DNA of 64,000 nucleotides, taken from assembly GCF_003967355.1 (NCBI RefSeq), contig NZ_BIFH01000049.1, positions 48,453-112,452 of the forward strand. The letters are read 5' to 3'. The notes beneath the pieces were generated by a model. The model worked only from the letters and a program-made list of their open reading frames with translations, searched no databases and was not told the origin of the DNA. A program made the position numbers and the translations under genes. Numbering within the stretch: the first letter of the stretch is position 1; every line of letters begins with the position of its first letter. The DNA comes from Embleya hyalina (GTDB lineage: Bacteria > Actinomycetota > Actinomycetes > Streptomycetales > Streptomycetaceae). Positions 42,845-50,250 of the stretch are shown in pieces.

Positions 42845-42856
42845 CGACACGTGTCG
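42845..42856. promoter_or_regulatory. CGACACGTGTCG palindrome
   Basis: Perfect 12-bp palindrome with the GACAC-GTGTC core also seen at 36759. It lies in the divergent gap between genes J and M, about 440 bp upstream of M. Confidence 0.55.
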
Positions 42857-43298
42857 AGAATGTGGGGTCCTGTCAACCGTCTTGTCGACACAGTGATTTC
42901 GCAGGTCGCGCGATATGGAACCGTGTCCGGCGGATGCAGATTTTCTGCTTTTCGCTGTTGTTCGCTCATGCCACTTGTCGTACCGTCACCCGAAGATCTG
43001 ACGTGACATCAAGTACTGGAACAGTCTCGATGTCTCCCGGATGCGCCGAGAAAGCCCCGCCCAGGGAACGCAAGGCGTGTCCCCGCCGGTGCTTGCGCGG
43101 TCCGGTTTTCCCGCCCGGTCCGCGCCTCGAAAGGGGGAAGTCGGGTGTGGCGACCGCGTGTACCCGATGAGCCGGGGCGCGTGCCGGGCCGGTGTGAGCC
43201 GACCCGCCGAAACGGCCCTGCCGATCGCGGGTCGCTCCGGCCGTTTCGATCAGGACTTCTCGACGAGCAAGAGATCCCCCCGAAGGGAGAACCACCGT

Positions 43299-44147
43299 AT
43301 GGGCAGGCCCATTAAGCGAACAGCGGGTGGCTTGGCGGCGCTCGCCGTCATGGCGGGCGCCATGATGTCGTTTGCGCCGCAGGCCGGCGCGGCGACGTCC
43401 AACACGACGCTCAAGTGCGACTTCAGCGACCCGACGGTCAAGGCCGCCATGGGCGGCAAGGACTCGGTCACCGGCCCGCAGGCGTTCACCGTCACCGGTC
43501 CGGCCGAGGGCACCGCGGGCAGCTCGATCAAACTGAACATCGACCCGGGAGTCAGCCCGGCGTCCTCGCCGCTCGGCACCACGGTCAAGATCACCCCGAC
43601 GGTGACCTTCACCGCCAAGTACGAGGGCGGATCCGCCGTGCTCACCGCCGTGGGCGCGACGTTGGACCTGCCGCTCACGGCCAACGCCGGGATCGACGTG
43701 CCCTCGTTCGCGGCCAACGTCGCGTTGCCCGCGAAGGCCGCCGGCAAGGTGGACCTGCTGCCGAAGACCTTCGCGCTGAAGATCGACGTCGCCGATCCGA
43801 AGCTGACGCTGAACGTTCCGTGCACGGTTACCGACGCCAGTCCCCAGCCCGCCTTCTCGGTCACTCTTCCGGCCGCGAGCACCACCGGGGGCAGCACCAG
43901 CTCGGGTTCGACCAGCTCCGGCTCGACCAGCTCGGGTTCGACCAGCTCCGGCTCGACCTCGTCGAGTTCCACCAGTTCCACGGGAACCAGCACCTCGGGC
44001 ACCACCGCCGGCAACGACTCGCTGGCCAAGACCGGTCCGATGGACGACGCGCTCTCGATGGGCCTGCTCGGCGGGACCGTCGGTCTGCTCGGCGTGGGCG
44101 GCGTGCTGCTCGCGACCCGTCGGGTGCGTTCCTCGCGCAACGCCTGA
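43299..44147 (+). CDS. LAxTG sortase-anchored type-2 domain protein M
   Basis: 282 residues. Signal peptide MGRPIKRTAGGLAALAVMAG, cut after QAGAA. One type-2 domain bounded by Cys (TLKCDFSDP ... LNVPCTVTD), about residues 35-185. Then a Ser/Thr/Gly-rich stalk with STSSG repeats and a C-terminal cell-wall sorting signal: LAKTG at 242-246, a hydrophobic segment (LSMGLLGGTVGLLGVGG) and a basic tail RRVRSSR. LAxTG is the recognition form of class E sortases in actinobacteria, so covalent attachment to peptidoglycan is expected. ATG 43299 follows GAAGGGAG. No sortase gene is in the window. Confidence 0.85.
   Translation: MGRPIKRTAGGLAALAVMAGAMMSFAPQAGAATSNTTLKCDFSDPTVKAAMGGKDSVTGPQAFTVTGPAEGTAGSSIKLNIDPGVSPASSPLGTTVKITPTVTFTAKYEGGSAVLTAVGATLDLPLTANAGIDVPSFAANVALPAKAAGKVDLLPKTFALKIDVADPKLTLNVPCTVTDASPQPAFSVTLPAASTTGGSTSSGSTSSGSTSSGSTSSGSTSSSSTSSTGTSTSGTTAGNDSLAKTGPMDDALSMGLLGGTVGLLGVGGVLLATRRVRSSRNA
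43896..43955 (+). repeat. Tandem 15/30-bp repeat coding the Ser/Thr stalk of protein M
   Basis: Two copies of a 30-bp unit made of ACCAGCTCGGGTTCG and ACCAGCTCCGGCTCG, encoding T-S-S-G-S four times. Such repeats can expand or contract and change the stalk length. Confidence 0.85.
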
Positions 44148-44159
44148 CCCGCAAGCGGA

Positions 44160-44190
44160 CGGTCGGCCTCCCGGCTCGGGAGGCCGACCG
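44160..44190 (+). terminator. Terminator of gene M
   Basis: Perfect 14-bp stem (CGGTCGGCCTCCCG and complement) with a GCT loop, 12 bp past the stop. Confidence 0.85.
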
Positions 44191-44208
44191 CGGCGCTTGC
44201 CGACGCTA

Positions 44209-44265
44209 TTGACTCCGCGAGGCGATCGCGGGTGAATGGCTCGCCGGAATCTGTAACACGTTTCA
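44209..44265 (+). promoter_or_regulatory. Promoter and operator of gene K
   Basis: TTGACT (44209-44214), 17 bp, GTGAAT (44232-44237), 14 bp, TGTAACACGTTTCA (44252-44265). It is the plus-strand copy of the layout found on the minus strand for G, H, I and J. The leader to ATG is about 240 bp; nothing else is seen in the gap. Confidence 0.72.
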
Positions 44266-44485
44266 ATTCACCGTGCGGGGTCCGCGTCCCGCAGGGAATC
44301 GACGGACAGCGGGACGGCCGCCTCGGCCGTGTGCCACCGATCTCGAGCGAGGCGACCGCCCAGGTACGGCACCGGAGCGCCGGGCTCGTGGCAGTGCAGT
44401 GCTCCTCGGCACCCGCTCCGGTGTGGTGTTCGACCGCCCCCGCCCCCCGGTGGCGGTGGCAACCCCCAGAAGGGAGCAGCACCAC

Positions 44486-46087
44486 ATGTTCAAACCCAGC
44501 AGGAAGGTCACCGCGTCGTTCGGCGTCGCGATGATCGCGGGTACCGCGGGACTGGTCGCGGGTGCGCCGGCGGCGTCGGCCGCGTCGGTCAACCCGGACC
44601 TGACCTGCACCGAGCCGATCCTGCACTGGAACAAGTCCGGCAAGCAGACGTTCGACGTCACGCTCACGCCGGACACCGGTTCGGCGCCGGGGACGGTCCA
44701 GGCGAAGATCGACGCGGGCCAGAACCCGCTGCGGACGGACACCGTCTTCGAAAACATCGGATTCGTCGGCCAGTACACCTTCACCCTGAGCACCGGCGGC
44801 GAAGTAACCCTGACCGCCCCGAAGTTCGTCGCGAACATCGGCCCGACGCAGGGCATCGACCCGCCCGAGTTCACCGCCGACCTGGCCATCCCGCAGGCCG
44901 CGCCGGGCACCCGGATCGATCTGACGCTCAAGACGTTCGCGGTGGACGTCTACCTGCCCACCAACCCGAACGGCAAGATCACCACCGCCACCTGCGCGGT
45001 GACCGGGAACAACGGTGTCGTCGCCTCGTACAAGGTCGCCGACGCCCCGGCCGACCCGACCCTGACCACCACCCCCGGACAGGTCAAGCCCGGCGGCTCC
45101 CTCACCGTCGCCGGCGCGAACTGGCCCGCGGGTACGCCCTCGGTCACCCTGTGCGACGCGAGTGGCAACGCGTGCGACCCCGGCAAGGTCACCGGCGCGC
45201 TCACCGTCACGGACGGCGCGCTGGCCGGTACCGCGACCATCGGCGCGACGGTCGCGGACGGCTCGTACCAGCTCAAGGTCACCGTGGGCGACAAGTCCAA
45301 GACCTCGAACGTCACGGTCAAGGCGGACGTCCCGAGCAACCCGCGCAAGCTCACCCTGAACCCGACCCACGGGCCCGTCGGCACCAAGGTCACCGTCAAC
45401 GGTGAGGGCTACACGCCGAACGCCGCCGTGAACGTGGTGCCGACCAACGCCGCCCACCAGCCGGACGTGCCCGGCATGGTGACGGCGACGGCGGGCGCCG
45501 ACGGGAAGTTCACCGCCGAGGTCACGGTCACCAAGGCCGACACCACGCTGATCGCGGCGTCGGAGGACACCACCGGCACGCTGTCCGCCGCCGCGCCGTT
45601 CACGGTCGACGGGGGCAATCCTCCGGTCGGCACGCTGAAGCAGGACCTCACCGGCTCGATCGCCGGTGGCGGTCTGACGATCTCTCAGGAGAACGGCGGC
45701 ATCAAGCTGTCCGACGTGACCCTGAACGGCACCCAGCAGAACATGACCGGCGCGCTGAACACGGTGACGGTCAAGGACTACCGCGGTGGCGCCACGGGTT
45801 GGACGCTGACCGGCGCGGTCACCGACTTCACCAACGGCTCGGGCGGCACCATCCCGGCGGACAAGTTCTCCTGGACGCCGAAGATCACTCCCGGCGAGGG
45901 CTCGCCCAGCCAGGCGGTGGCCGGCAGCGCGGGTCCGATCGGCACGACCGGCGCCACCCTGGCCTCCGCGCCCAACGCGGCCGTCACCGGCGGTACCTTC
46001 GCGGCCGACGCGGGTCTGAGCCTGGCGGTTCCGGCCTACCAGGCGCCCGGCAACTACAGCGCGACGCTCACTCTCTCCATCTCCTGA
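44486..46087 (+). CDS. Secreted WxL-like surface protein K
   Basis: 533 residues. Signal peptide MFKPSRKVTASFGVAMIAG, cut after PAASA. The N terminus is a type-2 domain with Cys borders (LTCTEPILHW ... TATCAVTGNN), not the type-1 domain of B, H, I and J. IPT-like domain 1 (GQVKPGGSLTVAGANWPAG with TLCDASGNACD), IPT-like domain 2 (THGPVGTKVTVNGEGYTPN), then a WxL-like domain from LTISQENGG with W439-T-L in ATGWTLTGAVTDF and the end YSATLTLSIS. The C-terminal half is closest to protein B. ATG 44486 follows GAAGGGAG. It directly precedes the DUF916 operon. Confidence 0.84.
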   Translation: MFKPSRKVTASFGVAMIAGTAGLVAGAPAASAASVNPDLTCTEPILHWNKSGKQTFDVTLTPDTGSAPGTVQAKIDAGQNPLRTDTVFENIGFVGQYTFTLSTGGEVTLTAPKFVANIGPTQGIDPPEFTADLAIPQAAPGTRIDLTLKTFAVDVYLPTNPNGKITTATCAVTGNNGVVASYKVADAPADPTLTTTPGQVKPGGSLTVAGANWPAGTPSVTLCDASGNACDPGKVTGALTVTDGALAGTATIGATVADGSYQLKVTVGDKSKTSNVTVKADVPSNPRKLTLNPTHGPVGTKVTVNGEGYTPNAAVNVVPTNAAHQPDVPGMVTATAGADGKFTAEVTVTKADTTLIAASEDTTGTLSAAAPFTVDGGNPPVGTLKQDLTGSIAGGGLTISQENGGIKLSDVTLNGTQQNMTGALNTVTVKDYRGGATGWTLTGAVTDFTNGSGGTIPADKFSWTPKITPGEGSPSQAVAGSAGPIGTTGATLASAPNAAVTGGTFAADAGLSLAVPAYQAPGNYSATLTLSIS

Positions 46088-46144
46088 CCGACATCTCCCG
46101 CCGGACACCATCGGCGGGAGACCCAGAACGGCCCGGAAACCGGG

Positions 46145-46183
46145 GGCCCGTGGGTCACGGACACCATCCGTGACCCACGGGCC
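46145..46183 (+). terminator. Terminator of gene K
   Basis: Perfect 17-bp stem (GGCCCGTGGGTCACGGA and complement) with a CACCA loop. A smaller hairpin (TCTCCCGCCG/CGGCGGGAGA) precedes it. They separate gene K from the DUF916 operon. Confidence 0.85.
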
Positions 46184-46368
46184 GCCGGCGGCGGGCCGCT
46201 GCGGATCGACGCAGAGCGGAGGGTGGGGCGGGCAGCCGGCCCGTCCCGCCCACACCGCACTCGGACGATCCGCGCACGCGACACCCAGGCACACAGCGCG
46301 GGCCCTTCGGATCCGCTCCCGAAGCCGGCCCTTTCGATCCGCAGCACCCAGACCAGCTGGAGACACCG

Positions 46369-48201
46369 ATGACGGGCACCCCGGCCCCACCGATCCGCCG
46401 GCAAGGCGGACGCACCCGATCCCTGGCCACCCTGTTCGCGGTGCTGGCCACGCTGTTCGCGTCGCTGACACTGGTCGCCCCGGCGCCCGCGTCCGCCGCG
46501 GGCAACGGCGAATGGTCGGTCGACCCGTACGTGCCGGACGGCACCAGCCAGAACGCCCGTCGCTACTTCTTCCTCGAAGGCGCGGCCGGCACCACCGTCC
46601 CCGACGTGGTGACGCTGCACAACACGAGCCAGGCGCCGCTGACCCTGAAGCTGTTCGGCGCGGACGCGTACAACACCGCGCGCGACGGCGGCTTCGCGCT
46701 GCGCACGGTCACCGACAAGCAGAAGGACGTCGGCACCTGGATCCAGGTGGCGCCGGAGAACCAGACGCTGACCCTGCAACCGGGGGAGAAGCGCCAGGTC
46801 CCGTTCAACATCGTCATCCCGCCGAACGCCACGCCCGGTGACCACCCCGGCGCCGTGGTCGCGCTGAACACCGCGATCGAGGGCACTCAGCAGCAGGGGC
46901 AGATCAAGGTCAACATCCAGCGCCAGATCGGCGCCCGGGTGTACCTGCGCGTACAGGGCGACGCGCTGCCCGCGATGGACGTGCAGAAGGTCGAGGTCGA
47001 GCGCGACTCCGGCTTCCACGAGTTCTTCGGGTCGAGCAAGGCGACGATCACCTACCGGATCGTCAACCGGGGCAATGTGATCCTGCGGCCCAAATTCGAC
47101 CTGAAGGTCGAGGGGTTGTTCGGCCGCAAGCTGATGAGCAAGACCGAGGAGGGCATCGAGATCCTGCCCGGCTCGACGGTGGAGAAGGTCGTCGAGTGGA
47201 AGGACGCGCCGCGCCTGGACCACGTCACGGTCAAGGTCGGCGCGGTGGCTCCGGACCAGAAGCTCGACGACTCGGCGAGCACTTCGTACACCGCCGCGCC
47301 GTGGCCGAGCCTGCTCACGCTGGCCGCGATCCTGATCCTCGCCGGTCTCGGCTGGGGCCTGTGGCGCAACGGACGCAAGGGCAAGGGCGGGGACCCGGCC
47401 GAGCCGAACGGACCGAAGGGGCCGAACGACGACACGACGGTGCTGCCGCCGATTCCGGCCGCGCCCGCGGCGTCCGCCGCACCGGGTGCGGCCGGGGCCT
47501 CGGCCGAGACGGCGGAGCCGGTCGAACTCGCGAAGGCGGGGGCTTCGGATGCGGCGGAGGCCGCTGTGGGCGAGGAGGAGGCGAACGAGGCCGGCGCCGG
47601 TGTGACCGGGGCGAGCGCGGTCGAGGCAGCGCAGGCGGAGGCGGACAAGCGGGACGAGGACGGGTCGGGCGAGGGCACGGCCGCCTCGGCCGAGTCGGGG
47701 TCGGCCGAGGCGGGTTCGCTCCCGGCGGTGGACGCGAAGGCGGCCGCGGGCACGCCGGCCGATGCCGAGGCGATTGCGGCCGATTCCTCCGATGACGCGC
47801 CGGTCGCGGCCGAGGCGGCCACGGACGAGGCGGTCGCGGACAAGGCTGCGGCTCCCGTCGCGACACGGTCCGCCCAGGACGCGGGCGACGTGGCCGAACC
47901 CGATGCCGACACAACAGCGGCCCAGGAGAGCGAGGTTGCGACCGGCGCGGAGCCGGCCGCCCGGCAATCGGCCGGTTCCGAGACGACGCCCGAGACCGGG
48001 ACCGAGGCCGCGAAGCCGTCGGTCACGTCCGGCTCGGCAGCCGCCGCGCAGCCGACCGAAGCCGATGCGGCGAGGGTGTCCGGGTCCGCCGCCGCGACGA
48101 AGGCCGGCGAGCGGGTCGCCGCCGAGTCCGTGCCCGTCGGGGACCGCGCGGACGCGCCGGTCGCCGAGGGCTCCGCCGACTCCGCGGGGGTCGGCCGTTG
48201 A
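46369..48201 (+). CDS. DUF916-type WxL-interacting-like membrane protein with long acidic cytoplasmic tail
   Basis: 610 residues. Signal peptide cut after PASA (about 43). Residues 46-200 match the DUF916 (WxL protein peptidoglycan-binding) pattern: WSVDPYVPDG, RRYFFLEGAAGTTV, VTLHNTSQAPLTLKLFGADAY, WIQVAPENQTLTLQPGEK and IVIPPNATPGDHPGAVV. A second beta domain (205-305, with ITYRIVNRGNVILRPKFDL) occupies the place of DUF3324 in Firmicutes WxLIP proteins. One transmembrane helix at 313-332 is followed by RNGRKGKGG and a ~275-residue Ala/Glu/Asp/Ser tail, far longer than in Firmicutes. ATG 46369 has GGAG six bases upstream. First gene of a coupled operon. Confidence 0.85.
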   Translation: MTGTPAPPIRRQGGRTRSLATLFAVLATLFASLTLVAPAPASAAGNGEWSVDPYVPDGTSQNARRYFFLEGAAGTTVPDVVTLHNTSQAPLTLKLFGADAYNTARDGGFALRTVTDKQKDVGTWIQVAPENQTLTLQPGEKRQVPFNIVIPPNATPGDHPGAVVALNTAIEGTQQQGQIKVNIQRQIGARVYLRVQGDALPAMDVQKVEVERDSGFHEFFGSSKATITYRIVNRGNVILRPKFDLKVEGLFGRKLMSKTEEGIEILPGSTVEKVVEWKDAPRLDHVTVKVGAVAPDQKLDDSASTSYTAAPWPSLLTLAAILILAGLGWGLWRNGRKGKGGDPAEPNGPKGPNDDTTVLPPIPAAPAASAAPGAAGASAETAEPVELAKAGASDAAEAAVGEEEANEAGAGVTGASAVEAAQAEADKRDEDGSGEGTAASAESGSAEAGSLPAVDAKAAAGTPADAEAIAADSSDDAPVAAEAATDEAVADKAAAPVATRSAQDAGDVAEPDADTTAAQESEVATGAEPAARQSAGSETTPETGTEAAKPSVTSGSAAAAQPTEADAARVSGSAAATKAGERVAAESVPVGDRADAPVAEGSADSAGVGR

Positions 48202-49412
48202 TCCTGGCCAACCGGGTCCGTCACGTGGTTCGAGTCGCCCGCCCCCGCGGGGCCGCGCTCGCGCTGATCGCCGTGTTGCTCCTGGGCTGCATAGCCCTGG
48301 GCGGCACGGCGCCCGCGCGTGCCGCCGACCCCCCGCCGCCGGGAGCGGGACCGAGCGCGTCGATCGACCCGGGCAAGGTCGCGGCCGGGGACAAGGTGTC
48401 GGTCGTCGGTGGCGACTGGACCCCCGGATCCCTGGTCCAGGCAAGCATCTGCGGCGAGAACGGCCTGCGCGGCACCGTCAACTGCGCCGCCGCCGGTGCC
48501 GCGAGCGGAACGGCCGACCCCGGCGGCAACATCTCGATCACGCTGACCGCCGCCGTCCCGCCGTCCCCGTGTCCGTGTGTGGTCCGGATCGCGGTGATCA
48601 TGAACGGCCCGCCGAAGGACGCGAGCGTGCCGCTGGAGATCGACGGCGCGCCGTACGCGCCGCTGCCGGTGACGGTCAAGACGCCCGGCCGGCTGGTCTT
48701 CATCGACAGCGCCATGGTCGGCGAGGATTCGATCTTCACCTGGTTCGGCTCACCGGTGCAGCGCCGGTTCCGGATCGAGGTCGGCAACATGGGCCAGACC
48801 GCGATCATCAACCCGACCTTCCGGATCGGCTTCTACGAAGGCGTGTACGCCCCGACCTGGGAGGACTACGAGTCGCACGTCACCATCGCGCCCGGACAGC
48901 GCACCACCATCTCGCTCCCGGTGGAACTGAACCCCCGGCAACACGGCACGTTCAGCTGGCGGGTGACCTACGACAACCAGATCGTGGACGAACAGGCCCT
49001 GGAGGTCGGCCGCCCGTGGGGCGTGTACATCTTCGGCGCGCTCCTGGTGGTCGTGGTCCCGGTGGCGGCCTGGCGGCTGTTCGTGCGCGTCGTCGAACTG
49101 ATCGGCGAGCAGCGGGCCCGCCGCACCGGCGAGCGCGAGCGCGAAGTGGGCCTGCCCGAATCCTCGTTGCGCGTGACCGGGGCCGACAAGAACCGCAAGT
49201 CGGCCGAGGGCGTGGCCGATGACGGCGCGTCGGATTCCCGCACGGCGAACCGACGCCCGGCCGGGACCGACGTCGAGCCGGTCGACCTGAGCAAGCGCCC
49301 GATGCGCTCGATGGTCGAGACGATGGCCATCGGCGGTCCGCTGTACGCGGATTCCGAGCCCGGCGGCGACGATCACCCCCGCGCCGGCGACTCCGGGGGA
49401 GGGGATCGATGA
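48198..49412 (+). CDS. Membrane-anchored neocarzinostatin/IPT-like protein
   Basis: 404 residues. The TTG start overlaps the DUF916 stop (TTGA), so it is translationally coupled. Signal peptide (cut about 43, PARAA). A small beta domain (SIDPGKVAAGDKVSVVGGDW, 55-135) carries four Cys (85, 96, 125, 127), a layout reminiscent of the neocarzinostatin or IPT folds. A second domain follows (about 150-272) with FRIEVGNMGQTAIINPTFRI, similar in style to the second domain of the DUF916 protein. One transmembrane helix (275-294) and a ~110-residue charged cytoplasmic tail complete it. I do not recognise a precise family; an accessory subunit of the DUF916 complex is inferred from coupling. Confidence 0.75.
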   Translation: MILANRVRHVVRVARPRGAALALIAVLLLGCIALGGTAPARAADPPPPGAGPSASIDPGKVAAGDKVSVVGGDWTPGSLVQASICGENGLRGTVNCAAAGAASGTADPGGNISITLTAAVPPSPCPCVVRIAVIMNGPPKDASVPLEIDGAPYAPLPVTVKTPGRLVFIDSAMVGEDSIFTWFGSPVQRRFRIEVGNMGQTAIINPTFRIGFYEGVYAPTWEDYESHVTIAPGQRTTISLPVELNPRQHGTFSWRVTYDNQIVDEQALEVGRPWGVYIFGALLVVVVPVAAWRLFVRVVELIGEQRARRTGEREREVGLPESSLRVTGADKNRKSAEGVADDGASDSRTANRRPAGTDVEPVDLSKRPMRSMVETMAIGGPLYADSEPGGDDHPRAGDSGGGDR

Positions 49413-50203
49413 CCCCGCGGCCCGGCAAGGGCGTCGGCGCCCTCATCGCGATCACGGTCGTGGTGGGCACGGTGCTGGTGTTCCACTACGGCCCCGGCGG
49501 CGAGTTCGGGGCGTCGCGTACCGATGTCAGCGACCAGGCCGGACCGGGCGGCGGCGGCACGTTCCGCCCCGTGCCGACGGCGGGCGCGGACACGAACTCC
49601 GCGCCGCCGAGCGCCGGTTCGACCGGGACGGACCCGTCCGGCGCCGGCCCGTCCGGCGGCGGTACGAGCAGCGGCGGGACCGCCGGCAACGGCGGCACCG
49701 GTACCGGAGACCTCGACTGGGACACCAGGATCGAGCAACCGCGGACCCCCGACCGGGTGGACGGCAACGTCAACCCGGGCCCGCTGGCGGTCAGCACGCC
49801 GAACGCCGGGCAGAACCGGCTCGTCGTGGACCGCGGCACCGGCACCGCAAAGGGTGCGCTCAACCCGATGCTCGTCCAGGACTTCCGCGGTTCGCGCAAC
49901 GGGTGGACCCTCACCGGCGCGATGTCCGACTTCCGCGCGGAGGACGGTTCCCGGATCGAGGCGCACAACCTCGTCTGGGAGCCGTACTGCACGCCACACC
50001 CGGGGCGCGGCCCGTATCCCAGCTCGGCGAAGCCCGGAAACCGGACCCAGTCGAGCCGTACCGCGACCCTCTGCTCCACCTCGTCCTCACCGGGTGTCAC
50101 AGGGGGTGAATTCGATGTCGGCGCGGATCTGACCCTGCGTCTGCCCGACCGCAACACGTCGGCCGAGAGCTATTCGGCGACTTTGACGCTCACGCTCAGC
50201 TGA
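49409..50203 (+). CDS. Membrane-tethered mini WxL-like protein
   Basis: 264 residues. ATG overlaps the previous stop (ATGA). Instead of a cleavable signal there is an N-terminal membrane anchor (residues 9-25, VGALIAITVVVGTVLVF), a Ser/Gly/Thr/Pro-rich linker (30-110), and a WxL-like domain: LVVDRGTGTAKGALNPM, W166-T-L in RNGWTLTGAMSDF, an inner Cys pair (EPYCTPHP, TATLCSTSS) and the end YSATLTLTLS. It is the simplest WxL-like protein here and the only one fixed to the membrane. Coupling to the DUF916 gene mirrors the WxL/WxLIP pairing of Firmicutes loci. Confidence 0.82.
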   Translation: MTPRPGKGVGALIAITVVVGTVLVFHYGPGGEFGASRTDVSDQAGPGGGGTFRPVPTAGADTNSAPPSAGSTGTDPSGAGPSGGGTSSGGTAGNGGTGTGDLDWDTRIEQPRTPDRVDGNVNPGPLAVSTPNAGQNRLVVDRGTGTAKGALNPMLVQDFRGSRNGWTLTGAMSDFRAEDGSRIEAHNLVWEPYCTPHPGRGPYPSSAKPGNRTQSSRTATLCSTSSSPGVTGGEFDVGADLTLRLPDRNTSAESYSATLTLTLS

Positions 50204-50250
50204 CCGAAACGACGGGGTGGGTCCCGCCCCGACGAAGGGAGCACAACCTG

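Larger units (their letters stand above)
42564..43298. other. Divergent gap between genes J and M
   Basis: 735 bp without a recognisable gene. It holds the gene J promoter/operator, a perfect CGACACGTGTCG palindrome at 42845 and partial operator-like sequences (TGGAACCGTGTCCG near 42916, TGGAACAGTC near 43014). No clear promoter for gene M could be assigned. Confidence 0.6.
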
